DNA of 64,000 nt from Burkholderiales bacterium (GCA_016200895.1 JACQDX010000063.1:1-64000), one strand, 5' to 3'. Shown: positions 1 to 9,247, numbered from the stretch's first letter. Numbers and translations are program-made. The notes: generated by a model not told the origin, from the sequence alone.

Positions 1-365
1 ACCATTTCCTCATCTAATCCTACCGTTGAGACAAAGTAGCCTCTTGCCCAAAATACTTCTCCTGTGAAATTTCTTTGCCTCCCGCCAAAGTGTCTGGCTA
101 TCGAAATTGCACTCTTCCCCTTCATAAAACCGACAACGTTCGACACTGAATACTTTGGCGAAACGCTTAAACACATGTGAACATGGTCAATCATTAAATG
201 ACCTTCAACAATGCTGCATTCTCGTTGCTTCGCCAGCTCTCGAAATATTTCCCCAAGATGCTTTCGCAATGCCCCATAGATCAACTTCTTCCAGTATTTC
301 GGGATGAACACTATATGGTATTTACAATCCCACCTCGTATGACTCAAACTTTGATACACTTTCAT
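1..365 (-). CDS. tnpA: IS200/IS605-type Y1 transposase TnpA (partial, C-terminus outside window)
   Basis: Reading down from an ATG at 365 the frame stays open to base 1, giving about 121 residues beginning MKVYQSLSHTRWDCKYHIVF. The HUH metal-binding motif is present as IDHVHM near residue 63, followed by the family segment FMKGKSA. The catalytic tyrosine of this family lies nearer the C-terminus, outside the window. A Shine-Dalgarno AGGAG lies about 7 nt upstream. The family cuts and joins single-stranded DNA as a dimer. No frameshift or stop is visible in the part present, so the copy could be intact. A 73-codon plus-strand frame over this region is a shadow. Confidence 0.9.
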   Translation of the reverse strand, partial: MKVYQSLSHTRWDCKYHIVFIPKYWKKLIYGALRKHLGEIFRELAKQRECSIVEGHLMIDHVHMCLSVSPKYSVSNVVGFMKGKSAISIARHFGGRQRNFTGEVFWARGYFVSTVGLDEEM

Positions 366-435
366 CTTGAAACTCCTTCTTTTGGTAGAGATAGAAGTTT
401 CAAACCGACCGTCGTATAGGTCAAACCTTGAGGAG

Positions 436-456
436 TCCCCCGGCAGAGCCGGGGGA
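436..456. repeat. IS200 subterminal hairpin
   Basis: Arms 437-444 (CCCCCGGC) and 448-455 (GCCGGGGG) enclose the loop AGA and are extended by a T/A pair at 436/456. The hairpin lies upstream of tnpA, where IS200 elements carry the transposase-binding palindrome, which also limits transcription read-in. Confidence 0.8.
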
Positions 457-502
457 TTACCTTATTTATTTAGCTGAACACCGGAGACGGCATCAGAAAA
501 AA

Positions 503-847
503 TTATGAAAATTGCCCCTTTGCATTATCTAGCTCAGCGATCAAATCGTCTGCGCTTATCCTGACATCATCCAGATTTGCTATATTTCCCCATGACTCGT
601 CATACGCTATTTCAGCAACGAAGACGGGCAAACCAAGTTTTTCAAGCCCATTAACGAGTAGCCTGATATTTCGATCCACCTCCACATGATCATTTAAAAA
701 TAGTTCGGCTGTATAGAATGAGCCTGCTTTACCACCAGCGAGCCTTTTCTCTATCGATATTAAAGCAATACCTGTCACTTCTCTTATTAACTTAATAGCA
801 TCAATGTTGTGGCATGGTTCAGCAACTGCAATTGATATCTTGGACAT
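503..847 (-). CDS. Hypothetical protein, 114 aa
   Basis: I do not recognise a named family. The ATG at 847 is preceded by AGGAA at proper spacing. The protein is small, soluble and acidic, with no signal peptide or membrane segment. The stretch KLIREVTGIALISIEKRLAG resembles in pattern the helix-turn-helix of the ribosomal L7/L12 C-terminal fold (IK.IREVTG..L.E.K), but that is only a loose likeness. It stands alone between the insertion sequence and the terminator of the next gene. Cargo of the insertion sequence is unlikely, because it lies outside the IS hairpin. Confidence 0.55.
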   Translation of the reverse strand: MSKISIAVAEPCHNIDAIKLIREVTGIALISIEKRLAGGKAGSFYTAELFLNDHVEVDRNIRLLVNGLEKLGLPVFVAEIAYDESWGNIANLDDVRISADDLIAELDNAKGQFS

Positions 848-928
848 AAATATTCCTGGAACGTTTTAAAACCGGAGTAGTTGTTCAAGCACTCTATGAC
901 AACTGAAGCAAACGAGTGGTACAAACGT

Positions 929-958
929 AAAAAAAACGCAAGGATTTGCATCCCTGCG
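929..958 (-). terminator. Rho-independent terminator after the chalcone-isomerase-like gene
   Basis: Read on the minus strand, arms 951-958 and 937-944 form an 8-bp stem (CGCAGGGA with its partner, one G-U pair) around a 6-nt loop. It is followed directly by eight T residues (929-936 complement). It lies 27 nt after the stop of the gene at 985-1587. Confidence 0.85.
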
Positions 959-984
959 CTTTTCTTGTGACCGAAGCTGACAGA

Positions 985-1587
985 TCAACGACCGCGCGTA
1001 TCTTCCTCAGCCAGCATGGCTTTCTTTAGGCTGCGGTCTACCGGGGATTCTCCCAGCCAGATACGCAGCAAGGCATTGTAAAAACCGAGATCCGGGTAAG
1101 GATCGCCCATTTTTTTGCCATTCAGTGCTACTACTGTGCCGACACCCGGTATCCAGTCATTGGTCATGACATCACCTTTTTTGAGTTCAGGCACGGAGGC
1201 AAACAATTCACCAAAGCGGATGAATTGTGAAGTCATTTTGGACTTTTCTGCCTTGTCGGTGTTTTGCTGAATACCGGACATGAAACCACGTCCGAATTCT
1301 TCATTGCTAAGGTCGCGCAACATGACGATAGTCACACGGCGTGGCCCGGCTGATGCCAGTACTTCTGGTACTGTCGTCTTTTTCTCTTTCAGATACAGTC
1401 CCGCTGCATAGACTTTGAAAATGGCCTTGTAACGTATGCCAGCACCGTTCAACTTTAGCTCTGTGCCGCCTACTTGTACGTTTTCATCAAATTTAACACC
1501 AGCAACTTCTGTGGCACCAGCCTGTACACTTATACACATAGCCAGCGCCAGACCTGCCAAGCGCATTACTGTTTTGTTCAATCGCAT
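985..1587 (-). CDS. Periplasmic chalcone-isomerase-like protein
   Basis: The 200-residue protein has an N-terminal signal peptide (residues 1-25, ending SVQAGA). The body matches the bacterial chalcone isomerase-like fold: residues 27-60 with AGVKFDENVQVGG and the segment YKAIFKVYAAGLYL, then PRRVTIVMLRDLSNEEF and a late GDPYPDLGFYNALLRIWLG. Bacterial members are exported. Their biochemical role is generally unknown, and flavonoid chemistry should not be assumed. A strong GGGGAG lies 4 nt before the ATG. The gene is monocistronic, with its own terminator downstream. Confidence 0.85.
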   Translation of the reverse strand: MRLNKTVMRLAGLALAMCISVQAGATEVAGVKFDENVQVGGTELKLNGAGIRYKAIFKVYAAGLYLKEKKTTVPEVLASAGPRRVTIVMLRDLSNEEFGRGFMSGIQQNTDKAEKSKMTSQFIRFGELFASVPELKKGDVMTNDWIPGVGTVVALNGKKMGDPYPDLGFYNALLRIWLGESPVDRSLKKAMLAEEDTRGR

Positions 1588-1658
1588 TTGTCTCCCCTTT
1601 TATTTTAATACCACTTGTAGACTACTCGCCATCGCTTTGGGATACGATAGTCGCAACT

Positions 1659-4464
1659 CTAGCTTACCTGAATTTCAACTTTTGGGCTGTCGGCTTTTTG
1701 TAGTGCGTGACGACTACTGATAAAACGGTCAAATTCGTCTATAGGAATAGGCTTGCAGAAGAGGTAGCCCTGATAGGCCTGGCAACCGGCTTGCAGTAAA
1801 AACTCGCGTTGCTGTTCGGTTTCCACTCCTTCTGCGATGACATTCAAATCCAGGCTGGCACCCAGGCTGATGATGGTGCGGACGATGTTCGCATTGTTTA
1901 CGTCGTCTGGCAGATTATGCACAAAACTGCGGTCTATCTTGAGCTGTGTCAGCGGCAAGCGTTGCAGGTAAGAAAGTGATGAATAACCGGTACCAAAATC
2001 ATCCATGGAAAATCCCACACCCAGCATTTTGATGGCATGCATTTTTTCAATGACGATGGCAACATCTTCGAGCACCACACTTTCAGTCAGTTCCAGCTTC
2101 AGCAAGACCGGGTTGGTATTAGTCTCGCGCAAAATGCGTTTCACATCGTCCACAAAACCCGGATGACGGAACTGACCAGCGTAGCAAAACCTCTGCACCT
2201 ATCGGGTCACCCAGGGCACTGACTTGCAGTTGATAATGCAAGACAAACTGGTCATGTATGAGGGCATGGCGCAAGTCGGTTTCCATGGCAGTGCGGAATT
2301 CCAGCGCTGCCTGCATGCTGGGGTCAAAGAAGCGCACGCTGTTTTTACCTAAGGCCTTGGCCTGGTACATCGCCATGTCGGCACGGCGCAATAACTCATC
2401 GATGCCGACTGCCTCGGCACCAAACATGGTGATCCCTATACTGCCCGAACTTTCATAATCGATATGGCCAAGATTGATGGTCTGGCTCAGGGTCAGGCGG
2501 ATTTTCTCTGCCACGTTTTCAGCCAGTCCAGCGGCATATTGCTGTTCTTCATGCAAACCTTCGAGCAAGACCACAAATTCATCACCACCAGTGCGCGAGA
2601 CCGTATCATCCGCCCTGACACAGGCATGGATGCGCTTGCCTATCTGGGTCAGCAGCAAGTCACCCATATTGTGACCCTGGGTATCATTCAGGGTTTTGAA
2701 GTTATCCAGATCTATCATCAAAATCGCACCATAACGCAGATGCCTGCGGCTTAATGACAAGGCGCGCGCCAGCCTGTCGAGCAAAAGGCGGCGATTCGGC
2801 AAACTGGTGAGTGGATCAAAGAAAGCCAGCTGGTGAATTTTTTCTTCAGATACTTTATGCTCGGTAATGTCATTGAAAGAACCAACATAATTACTGACCT
2901 TGCCGTCCTCATCAAGCACGGCAGATACCACCAGCCGCTCAGAATAGATTTCACCATTCTTGCGACGGTTCCACAACTCTCCTTGCCAGCGATGATTGCG
3001 ACGTATTTCTTCCCACATCTCGCTGTAAAAAGTCTCGTCATGACGGCCTGATTGCAATAAACGTGTGCCCTGGCCTATCGCTTCGCTGGCTTCATAACCA
3101 GTGATGCGGGTAAATGCTTTATTGACGCGCAAGATGATGAGGTTGGCATCGGTAATCAATATGCCTTCTTCAGTTTCAAAGGCCATGGCGGCAATTTCCA
3201 GCTCTTTGTCGGCCAGTTTTTTGTCGGTGATGTCACGCAGCAATGCAACGTATTGCTGTAATCTGGCTTGCTGGTCGTAGACGGGAGTGAGCAATAATTC
3301 CAGCCACAGTAGCTGGCCATTGTCACCTGGCCTGCTGTATTCCAGTGTCAGTGGTTTTTGTTCTTCATTATCCTGCACCAACATGTTGGCAACAGCGCGC
3401 GTGAATAAGTCACCGAATTTTTTTTCATGCAAGGCATCTTCTGCATATCCACTCAAATGACAGGCAGCTTCATTAACATAATTGATATGGCCATCGCTGC
3501 CAGCAATCATGACGCCTTGTGAAGTAGCGCTCAGGGCTTCATTGCGTAGACGCAACAGAGCTTCGCTTTCGCGCAACTCTTCTGCATTCAGTTCACGCTG
3601 CCGGCGTTTGATGGTGGATTGATAGCTGAGCATCCAGGCCATCAGGCAAACGATGACACCAAAGACTTCGATGAATCTCGATAATCGGGTAGTGCCTTGC
3701 CAGCCACCATGAGGCAAAGCAGCCAGCTCCCAGCTACCACCAGGCAGTATGATGCTTTGCCTGACCGCATCGCCAGCAAACAAACTTCCATCTCCCAGAA
3801 ATACTTCTCCTTTGCTGCCCTTGGCATCACGGCCGCGTATGGACAGATTGATTTCATTTTGCATCTGGGCGACGCCAGCCTGTTCCAGCAACTGATCATA
3901 ATTGACCACCATCGCAATCGAACCAAGGAATTCATCGCGGTTTTCATGTTGATAAACGGGGATACGCACCACCAGCCCGACACCACCCTGCACCAGTGTT
4001 AGCGGCCCGGCAATTTGTATGGTGTGTTCTTCTATCATGCGCTGATAGACTGGCCATTGCTTGGGCAACTGGCGATAATCGGCACCAAGGATTTTTTCAT
4101 TCCCTTTATAAGGGTAGACATAGCTGGCTACCGTACCTTTGACGAGAACCAGATTGCGGATACTGGGATTGGCGCTGGCCACTTCAGCCGCCAGCACCTT
4201 GAATTCCTGCTCAGACAAATCTGGCTTGGTGGCGAAGGTGACGGCAAGTACGCGGGCGGCAGAAATATTTGAAGTCATGCCGGTACCGAGCTTGGTGCGC
4301 AAGACCACCAGCTTTTCTATAATGTCGACTTTTTGCTTCTGGATGGCCAGTTCGCGCTCATTATTGTCGATGGCCCACAAACCCAGGAACACAATCAGAG
4401 CCACCCCCAGAGCAAAAAGCCTGGGATATCTGGATGACAAGCCGATATATGATTTATCCATCAA
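1659..4464 (-). pseudogene. CHASE-PAS-PAS-GGDEF-EAL cyclic-di-GMP protein, broken in the EAL domain
   Basis: The N-terminal frame (4464 to 2119) has a membrane segment (residues 14-31), a CHASE sensor domain (about 70-230), a second membrane segment (263-283), two PAS domains (about 300-545) and a complete GGDEF domain with SRTGGDEFVV and an RxxD inhibitory site (RADD) five residues before it. The EAL domain begins normally (GAEVLLRW), then runs into 18 out-of-frame residues and a stop. The rest of EAL, with DDFGTGYSS, KIDRSFV and EGVET, continues in another frame (from 2198 down to 1659). About 55-60 codons expected between RW and QFRHPGF are missing, so this is a deletion and not a simple one-base slip. 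The diguanylate cyclase half could still be made; phosphodiesterase activity should be lost. Confidence 0.85.
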
Positions 4465-4654
4465 GGCGGTATGAGTCCTGAAACAGGTTTTAATGTACTG
4501 TTTTTGTGCAGTTTATTAACTTCTTGTTCTTGGTTTTCTTTTAACTCAGGAGCAACAATATTCCACTCTTCTCATAGTAGCAGAATGCCATAGAGGTGAA
4601 GGTAGAATTACTGTCTTGATATGCAAGAAAAGGTTTCGCGGTACGCGAGCAACA

Positions 4655-4690
4655 AAAAAGCCTGCCAAAACAAGTTTGGGTAGGCTTTTT
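4655..4690. terminator. Bidirectional terminator after dnaJ
   Basis: Arms at 4655-4666 (AAAAAGCCTGCC) and 4679-4690 (GGTAGGCTTTTT) form a stem with A and T tracts on both sides. It lies about 60 nt after the dnaJ stop and would end the grpE-dnaK-dnaJ transcript. Confidence 0.8.
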
Positions 4691-4747
4691 AGCAGAGCTT
4701 GTGGGTCTTAGCAGTTTTTTTTTTCAAACTACCAGAACTGATCAGAT

Positions 4748-5866
4748 CTATTCGAAGAACTTCTTGACCTTGTCCATCCAGGTTTTGCTTTGCGGGTTAT
4801 GCTTGGGGCCACCTTCAACCGTCAGCTTTTCAAAATCACGCAGGAGTTCTTTTTGCTTTTCTGTCAGCTTCACCGGTGTTTCGATGACAACGTGACAGAA
4901 CAAATCACCCGCATAACCAGAACGCACGCCCTTCACACCCTTGCTGCGCAGGCGGAAAGTTTTGCCGGACTGGGTACCTTCAGGTACGGTGAAAGACGCC
5001 TTGCCGCTCAGGGTAGGTACTTCGATATCGCCACCCAGCGCTGCCTTGACAAAGGAAATCGGGATTTCGCAATGCAAGTCATCACCATCACGCTGGAATA
5101 CCGGATGCTGCTTGATGTGGATTTCCACATACAAGTCACCTGGCGGGCCACCATTCACGCCCGGTTCACCATTACCGGATGAACGAATGCGCATGCCGTC
5201 ATCGATACCGGCAGGGATTTTGACTTCCAGTGTCTTGTTACGCTTGATACGGCCAACGCCAGAACAGGTCGGACATGGGTCGGGAATCATCTTGCCTGTG
5301 CCATGACATTTAGGGCAAGTCTGCTGTATGCTGAACAAGCCCTGCTGCATACGCACCTGGCCATGGCCACCGCAAGTAGTACAAGTGACTGGCGAAGTGC
5401 CGGGTTTGGCACCGGAACCATGACAGGTATCGCAAGAATCCCAGCTAGGTACGCGGATGGTGGTATCAAAACCGTTGGCCGCTTGTTCCAGCGAGATTTC
5501 CAGGTTATAGCGCAAGTCAGCACCGCGATACACTTGCGGGCCGGCATTGCGGCGGCCACCGCCAAAAATATCACCAAAAATGTCACCAAAGGCATCAGCA
5601 AAACCACCTGCACCGCCACCACCGCCGCCACCCATATTCGGGTCGACACCGGCGTGACCATAACGGTCATAGGCATCGCGCTTCTGGCTGTCGGAAAGCA
5701 TCTCATAAGCCTCTTTGGCTTCCTTGAATTTTTCTTCCGCGACCTTGTTATCCGGATTACGGTCCGGATGGTACTTCATCGCCATTTTGCGATAGGCCTT
5801 TTTGATCTCGTCTTCGGTGGCGTTTTTGCCTAGCCCAAGAATCTCGTAAAAATCACGCTTCGCCAT
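4748..5866 (-). CDS. dnaJ: Chaperone DnaJ (Hsp40)
   Basis: At 372 residues this is the usual length for DnaJ. It has the J domain (residues 5-70) with the HPD motif (YHPDRNP), a Gly/Phe-rich linker with a run of seven glycines (GGGGGGG, about residues 79-85), and a zinc-binding region with four CxxCxGxG-type repeats ([32 protein letters not shown]). Two substrate-binding barrels and a C-terminal dimer region follow. It stimulates the ATPase of DnaK and delivers unfolded clients. It lies 147 nt downstream of dnaK in the same direction, with two hairpins between them, and the operon terminator follows it. Confidence 0.97.
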   Translation of the reverse strand: MAKRDFYEILGLGKNATEDEIKKAYRKMAMKYHPDRNPDNKVAEEKFKEAKEAYEMLSDSQKRDAYDRYGHAGVDPNMGGGGGGGAGGFADAFGDIFGDIFGGGRRNAGPQVYRGADLRYNLEISLEQAANGFDTTIRVPSWDSCDTCHGSGAKPGTSPVTCTTCGGHGQVRMQQGLFSIQQTCPKCHGTGKMIPDPCPTCSGVGRIKRNKTLEVKIPAGIDDGMRIRSSGNGEPGVNGGPPGDLYVEIHIKQHPVFQRDGDDLHCEIPISFVKAALGGDIEVPTLSGKASFTVPEGTQSGKTFRLRSKGVKGVRSGYAGDLFCHVVIETPVKLTEKQKELLRDFEKLTVEGGPKHNPQSKTWMDKVKKFFE

Positions 5867-5946
5867 CTCTTGTTAACCTCAGTATTGTTCTTGAACTTAA
5901 GTCTAGAATTTCTAGCATCGACTTAAGCATCAAACTTAAGCGCAAA

Positions 5947-6004
5947 CGCCGGGCAGGCACCGCTAAGCGAGCCACCCGGCGCGTCATGACGGGCGAGCCC
6001 GTCA
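5947..6004 (-). repeat. Two adjacent hairpins in the dnaK-dnaJ spacer
   Basis: The first stem pairs 5947-5953 (CGCCGGG) with 5975-5981. The second pairs 5987-5993 (TGACGGG) with 5998-6004 around the loop CGAG. Neither is followed by a T-run in the minus direction, so they look like mRNA-processing or stabilising structures or a partial attenuator rather than a full terminator. They begin 10 nt after the dnaK stop. Confidence 0.6.
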
Positions 6005-6013
6005 AACTAATTA

Positions 6014-7957
6014 CTATTTGCTGTCTTTGACTTCTTTGAAGTCAGCGTCAACTACATCATCATCTTTAGGTTTGGCATCTGCACCGGCAGCGCCTGCACC
6101 ACCAGCAGCTGCGCCTGCAGCAGCCTGTTGTGCCTGCATGTCGGCATAGACTTTTTCACCCAGCTTTTGAGATGCTGTGGACAATGCGCCCAGCTTGGTG
6201 TCGATCTCAGCCTTGTCACCGGATTTCAATACATCTTCCAGTTCCTTGATGGCGGCTTCGATCTTCTCTTTTTCGCCAGCTTCCAGTTTCTCACCATGTT
6301 CAGCCAGCGCTTTTTTGGTGGAGTGCACTAAAGCGTCACCCTGATTGCGGGACTCAGCCAATTCCTTGACCTTTTTGTCTTCTTCCGCGTTCAGTTCAGC
6401 GTCTTTCACCATTTTCTGGATTTCATCTTCGGTCAAACCAGAGTTGGCTTTGATAGTGATCTTGTTTTCTTTGCCGGTGGCTTTGTCTTTTGCACCTACG
6501 TGCAAAATACCATTGGCGTCGATATCAAAAGTCACTTCAATCTGTGGCGTGCCACGGGCTGATGGTGGAATACCTTCCAGGTTGAATTCGCCCAGGCCTT
6601 TATTGCCAGCAGCGATTTCACGTTCACCCTGATAAACCTTGATCGTTACCGCAGGCTGGTTGTCGTCTGCAGTCGAGAATACCTGGCTGAACTTGGTCGG
6701 GATAGTCGTGTTCTTCTGGATCATTTTGGTCATGACACCGCCCAGGGTTTCGATACCCAGGGACAAAGGTGTCACGTCCAGCAACAACAGATCTTTACGG
6801 TCACCAGACAAAACGGAACCTTGAATCGCTGCACCAACGGCAACGGCTTCATCAGGGTTCACGTCTTTACGTGGTTCTTTGCCGAAGAATTCTTTAACGA
6901 TTTCCTGCACTTTAGGCATACGTGTCATACCACCGACCAGGATGATGTCGTCGATGTCTGTGGTTTTCACGCCTGCATCCTTGATCGCCATGCGGCAAGG
7001 ATCGATGGTTTTCTGGATCAGTTCTTCTACCAGAGCTTCCAGCTTGGCACGTGTGATTTTCAAATTCAAATGCACAGGCGCGCCATTTGCCATGGCGATG
7101 TAAGGCTCGTTGATTTCTGTCTGTTGCGAGCTCGACAATTCAATCTTTGCACGTTCGGCCGATGCCTTGATACGTTGCAAAGCGATAGGGTCTTTGGACA
7201 AGTCCAGACCGTTGATCTTTTTGAATTCGTCGATGATGTAATCGATGATGCGTTGATCGAAATCTTCACCACCGAGGAAAGTATCGCCGTTGGTGGACAA
7301 TACTTCGAATTGCATTTCGCCATCTACGTCAGCGATTTCAATGATGGATACGTCGAAAGTACCGCCGCCCAAGTCATACACAGCAATCTTGCGATCGCCT
7401 TTTTCTTTTTTGTCCAGACCAAAGGCCAGCGCAGCAGCTGTTGGCTCATTGATGATGCGCTTGACATCCAGACCGGCGATACGGCCCGCATCTTTGGTTG
7501 CCTGACGTTGTGCATCGTTAAAATAAGCAGGAACAGTGATAACTGCTTCTGTCACTTCTTCACCGAGATAGTCCTCAGCGGTTTTTTTCATTTTACGCAA
7601 AACTTCCGCAGAAATTTGCGGTGGTGCCAGACGCTTGTCGCGCACGGATACCCATGCGTCGCCATTATCAGCTTTGGAAATGGTGTAAGGCATCAGACCG
7701 ATGTCTTTTTGCACTTCTTTTTCTTCGAACTTACGACCGATCAAGCGTTTGACCGCGAACAGTGTGTTTTTGGGATTTGTAACAGCCTGGCGTTTGGCGG
7801 ATGCACCAACCAGGATTTCGCCGTCTTCTTGATATGCAATGATGGAAGGCGTAGTGCGCGCGCCTTCTGCATTTTCGATCACTTTTGGCTGGCCGCCTTC
7901 CATGATAGCAACGCAAGAATTGGTTGTACCCAAATCAATACCAATCATTTTTCCCAT
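6014..7957 (-). CDS. dnaK: Chaperone DnaK (Hsp70)
   Basis: The 647-residue Hsp70 shows all signatures: [13 protein letters not shown] at the N-terminus, [37 protein letters not shown] and [13 protein letters not shown]. The conserved linker [16 protein letters not shown] joins the nucleotide-binding domain to the substrate-binding domain, and the lid ends in a Gly/Ala-rich tail and the acidic [12 protein letters not shown] typical of proteobacterial DnaK. ATP-dependent folding depends on DnaJ and the exchange factor GrpE, both encoded alongside. GAGGG lies 7 nt before the ATG. It has its own sigma-32-like promoter behind the grpE terminator. Confidence 0.98.
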   Translation of the reverse strand: MGKMIGIDLGTTNSCVAIMEGGQPKVIENAEGARTTPSIIAYQEDGEILVGASAKRQAVTNPKNTLFAVKRLIGRKFEEKEVQKDIGLMPYTISKADNGDAWVSVRDKRLAPPQISAEVLRKMKKTAEDYLGEEVTEAVITVPAYFNDAQRQATKDAGRIAGLDVKRIINEPTAAALAFGLDKKEKGDRKIAVYDLGGGTFDVSIIEIADVDGEMQFEVLSTNGDTFLGGEDFDQRIIDYIIDEFKKINGLDLSKDPIALQRIKASAERAKIELSSSQQTEINEPYIAMANGAPVHLNLKITRAKLEALVEELIQKTIDPCRMAIKDAGVKTTDIDDIILVGGMTRMPKVQEIVKEFFGKEPRKDVNPDEAVAVGAAIQGSVLSGDRKDLLLLDVTPLSLGIETLGGVMTKMIQKNTTIPTKFSQVFSTADDNQPAVTIKVYQGEREIAAGNKGLGEFNLEGIPPSARGTPQIEVTFDIDANGILHVGAKDKATGKENKITIKANSGLTEDEIQKMVKDAELNAEEDKKVKELAESRNQGDALVHSTKKALAEHGEKLEAGEKEKIEAAIKELEDVLKSGDKAEIDTKLGALSTASQKLGEKVYADMQAQQAAAGAAAGGAGAAGADAKPKDDDVVDADFKEVKDSK

Positions 7958-8050
7958 GATAATTCCCTCAGAATGTAGATTTTTTTGTCAATGTTGGTGA
8001 ATCAGTCTGCTTTATTTTTGAATTAGCAAAATCTGATTCGTCTGTTTCGG

Positions 8051-8078
8051 ATATATGGTAAAAAACACGCTTTTCAAG
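8051..8078 (-). promoter_or_regulatory. Sigma-32-type heat-shock promoter of dnaK
   Basis: On the minus strand CTTGAAA (8072-8078) is followed after 13 nt by CCATATAT (8051-8058). This compares with the sigma-32 consensus CTTGAAA and CCCCATnTA. It lies about 95 nt upstream of the dnaK start. The -35 box falls inside the loop of the grpE terminator. Confidence 0.65.
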
Positions 8079-8097
8079 CCATTTTTGCGTGTTTTTT
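8060..8097 (-). terminator. Intrinsic terminator between grpE and dnaK
   Basis: Arms 8060-8070 and 8087-8097 (AAAAAACACGC and GCGTGTTTTTT) form an 11-bp stem with a 16-nt loop. A T-run follows in the direction of grpE transcription, and an A-run precedes it. The structure starts 10 nt after the grpE stop. It should reduce but may not abolish read-through into dnaK. Confidence 0.8.
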
Positions 8098-8107
8098 TAC
8101 GCCTTTC

Positions 8108-8707
8108 TTACTTTCCTTGCGCTACTGTCACTAATGCCGGACGCAATAAACGGTCGGCAATGGTATAGCCTTTTTGCAATACCGTCACGACTGTATTGGC
8201 CTCTTGCTCGGCAGGCACCATAGAGATGGCCTGGTGCTTCATAGGATCCAACTTATCGCCCTGTACCGGATTGATTTCGGTCAAACGATTCTTTTCAAAG
8301 GCTGAGCTGAGTTGCTTCAACGTCATTTCCACGCCTTCTTTCAGCGCTTCTATAGATGGCGTGTCAATTTTCAGGGCCATTTCCAGGCTGTCCTTGACTG
8401 GTACCATGGCTTCCGCGAAGCCTTCAATCGCAAACTTGTGTGCCTTGCTGATATCTTCCTGGGCGCGGCGGCGGATGTTTTCACCTTCGGCCTTGGCCCG
8501 CATGAAAGAATCTTGCAACTCTTGCACTTTCGCTTCGAGCTTTGCAATCACTTGCTCAGCAGTTTCTTGTGCAGGTGCTGCAGCCTGGGCAGCTTCTGGT
8601 GCAGATGTCTGCACTGTTTCACCTTGAACAACGCCATCCAGTTGAACTTCCGGCGCGGCTTCTTTTATTTCTACCGTTTCCGCTTGCTGGTTTTCTTGCT
8701 CTTGCAT
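8108..8707 (-). CDS. grpE: Nucleotide exchange factor GrpE
   Basis: The protein has an acidic Gln/Glu/Ala-rich N-terminus, a long coiled coil (about residues 60-110, with [19 protein letters not shown]), the conserved [22 protein letters not shown] and the C-terminal beta-wing ending [24 protein letters not shown]. It releases ADP from DnaK. I chose ATG 8707 (199 residues) because GGGAGAG stands 5 nt upstream; a longer frame begins eight codons earlier at 8731 without such a site. It is first in grpE-dnaK-dnaJ, with a heat-shock promoter upstream. Confidence 0.95.
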   Translation of the reverse strand: MQEQENQQAETVEIKEAAPEVQLDGVVQGETVQTSAPEAAQAAAPAQETAEQVIAKLEAKVQELQDSFMRAKAEGENIRRRAQEDISKAHKFAIEGFAEAMVPVKDSLEMALKIDTPSIEALKEGVEMTLKQLSSAFEKNRLTEINPVQGDKLDPMKHQAISMVPAEQEANTVVTVLQKGYTIADRLLRPALVTVAQGK

Positions 8708-8744
8708 ACTTACTCTCCCGATCAAAAACATACATTACCCCTGC

Positions 8745-8773
8745 ATCTGGGGATATATCCTTACGATTTCAAG
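8745..8773 (-). promoter_or_regulatory. Sigma-32-type heat-shock promoter of grpE
   Basis: On the minus strand CTTGAAA (8767-8773) and CCCCAGAT (8745-8752) are separated by 14 nt, close to the sigma-32 consensus (CTTGAAA, 11-16 nt, CCCCATnT). The -10 box is about 38 nt upstream of the grpE start chosen here. No CIRCE element was seen, so control is probably by sigma-32 rather than HrcA. Confidence 0.75.
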
Positions 8774-8959
8774 GCTTTCTCTTCAAATTTTCCTGAACTT
8801 CTCTTATTTGCACTGACCTGCTCCAACATTGGGGTTGTCCAGTCCTATGCAAGCACTATTTCAAGCCACATTTGATGTACAAATAAACACATTTCGTAAC
8901 AAAGTAAGAACAATTCATTACTGGAGTATGCTGCGGCGCATCCTAAAATGATGTGTAAG

Positions 8960-9121
8960 AACCTGTTTTACGAACTGTCGCGAGCGAGCTTCAGCGGGGC
9001 CAGGGTAACAAAACGCAGCGCAAAAAGCGGAATGAACTCCAGTACATGAGCATTTTGAGAGCAGCGCAGGAGCCCCACATGAACTCCGGTTGCGCACGCG
9101 CAGTAAGATCGCAAACAGGTT
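8960..9121. repeat. MITE-like inverted-repeat element in the grpE-rmlB spacer
   Basis: A 162-bp segment is bounded by AACCTGTTT (8960-8968) and its complement AAACAGGTT (9113-9121). Imperfect pairing continues inwards through the GC-rich flanks. It has no open frame of its own. The size and termini suggest a small non-autonomous element or a bacterial interspersed repeat. No second copy is in this window. The rest of the 713-bp grpE-rmlB spacer holds the grpE promoter and a small reading frame. Confidence 0.5.
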
Positions 9122-9151
9122 TTAAGAAATATCTTCATTGGAGGTATAGCC

Positions 9152-9247
9152 ATGAAACTCTCACTCATCTCCCTCATCTTGCTGGCCTACACCGTTGCCA
9201 CTGTCGCCTGGATCTGCCTGTCCCAGACAAATCCTTTGGCTTCATAG
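9152..9247 (+). CDS. Possible 31-aa single-span membrane peptide
   Basis: ATG 9152 is preceded by a very good GGAGGT 6 nt upstream. The frame encodes a short peptide starting MKLSLISLILLAYTVATVAW and ending CLSQTNPLAS, a single hydrophobic helix with almost no cytoplasmic or periplasmic part. The composition and ribosome-binding site are those of small bacterial membrane proteins, but there is no recognisable family. It begins 30 nt after the inverted-repeat element. It could also be the broken start of a signal peptide of a lost gene. Confidence 0.4.
   Translation: MKLSLISLILLAYTVATVAWICLSQTNPLAS

Larger units (their letters stand above)
1..456 (-). mobile_element. IS200/IS605-family insertion sequence, one end only
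   Basis: This is the 5' end of an IS200-like element, cut by the left window edge. It holds the N-terminal part of a Y1 transposase on the minus strand and, upstream of it, a GC-rich hairpin with 8-bp arms typical of the subterminal palindrome that TnpA binds. IS200-type elements have no terminal inverted repeats, so the exact outer boundary cannot be read from one end. The first unrelated gene starts soon after the hairpin. Confidence 0.85.

Noticed and set aside
198-419. Plus-strand frame of 73 codons at the left edge
   Set aside because: It is the antisense shadow of the IS200 transposase, which has clear motifs on the minus strand.
2119-2198. Simple sequencing frameshift in the EAL domain
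   Set aside because: A one- or two-base error would leave all EAL residues present; about 55-60 codons are absent, so a true deletion or an assembly collapse is needed.
6821-7978. Long plus-strand frame (385 codons) opposite dnaK
   Set aside because: It is a codon-bias shadow; the translation has no family pattern and dnaK on the other strand is certain.
8774-8820. Further sigma-32 box upstream of grpE (TTGAA-like sequences)
   Set aside because: No matching -10 at correct spacing; the pair at 8745-8773 is much better.
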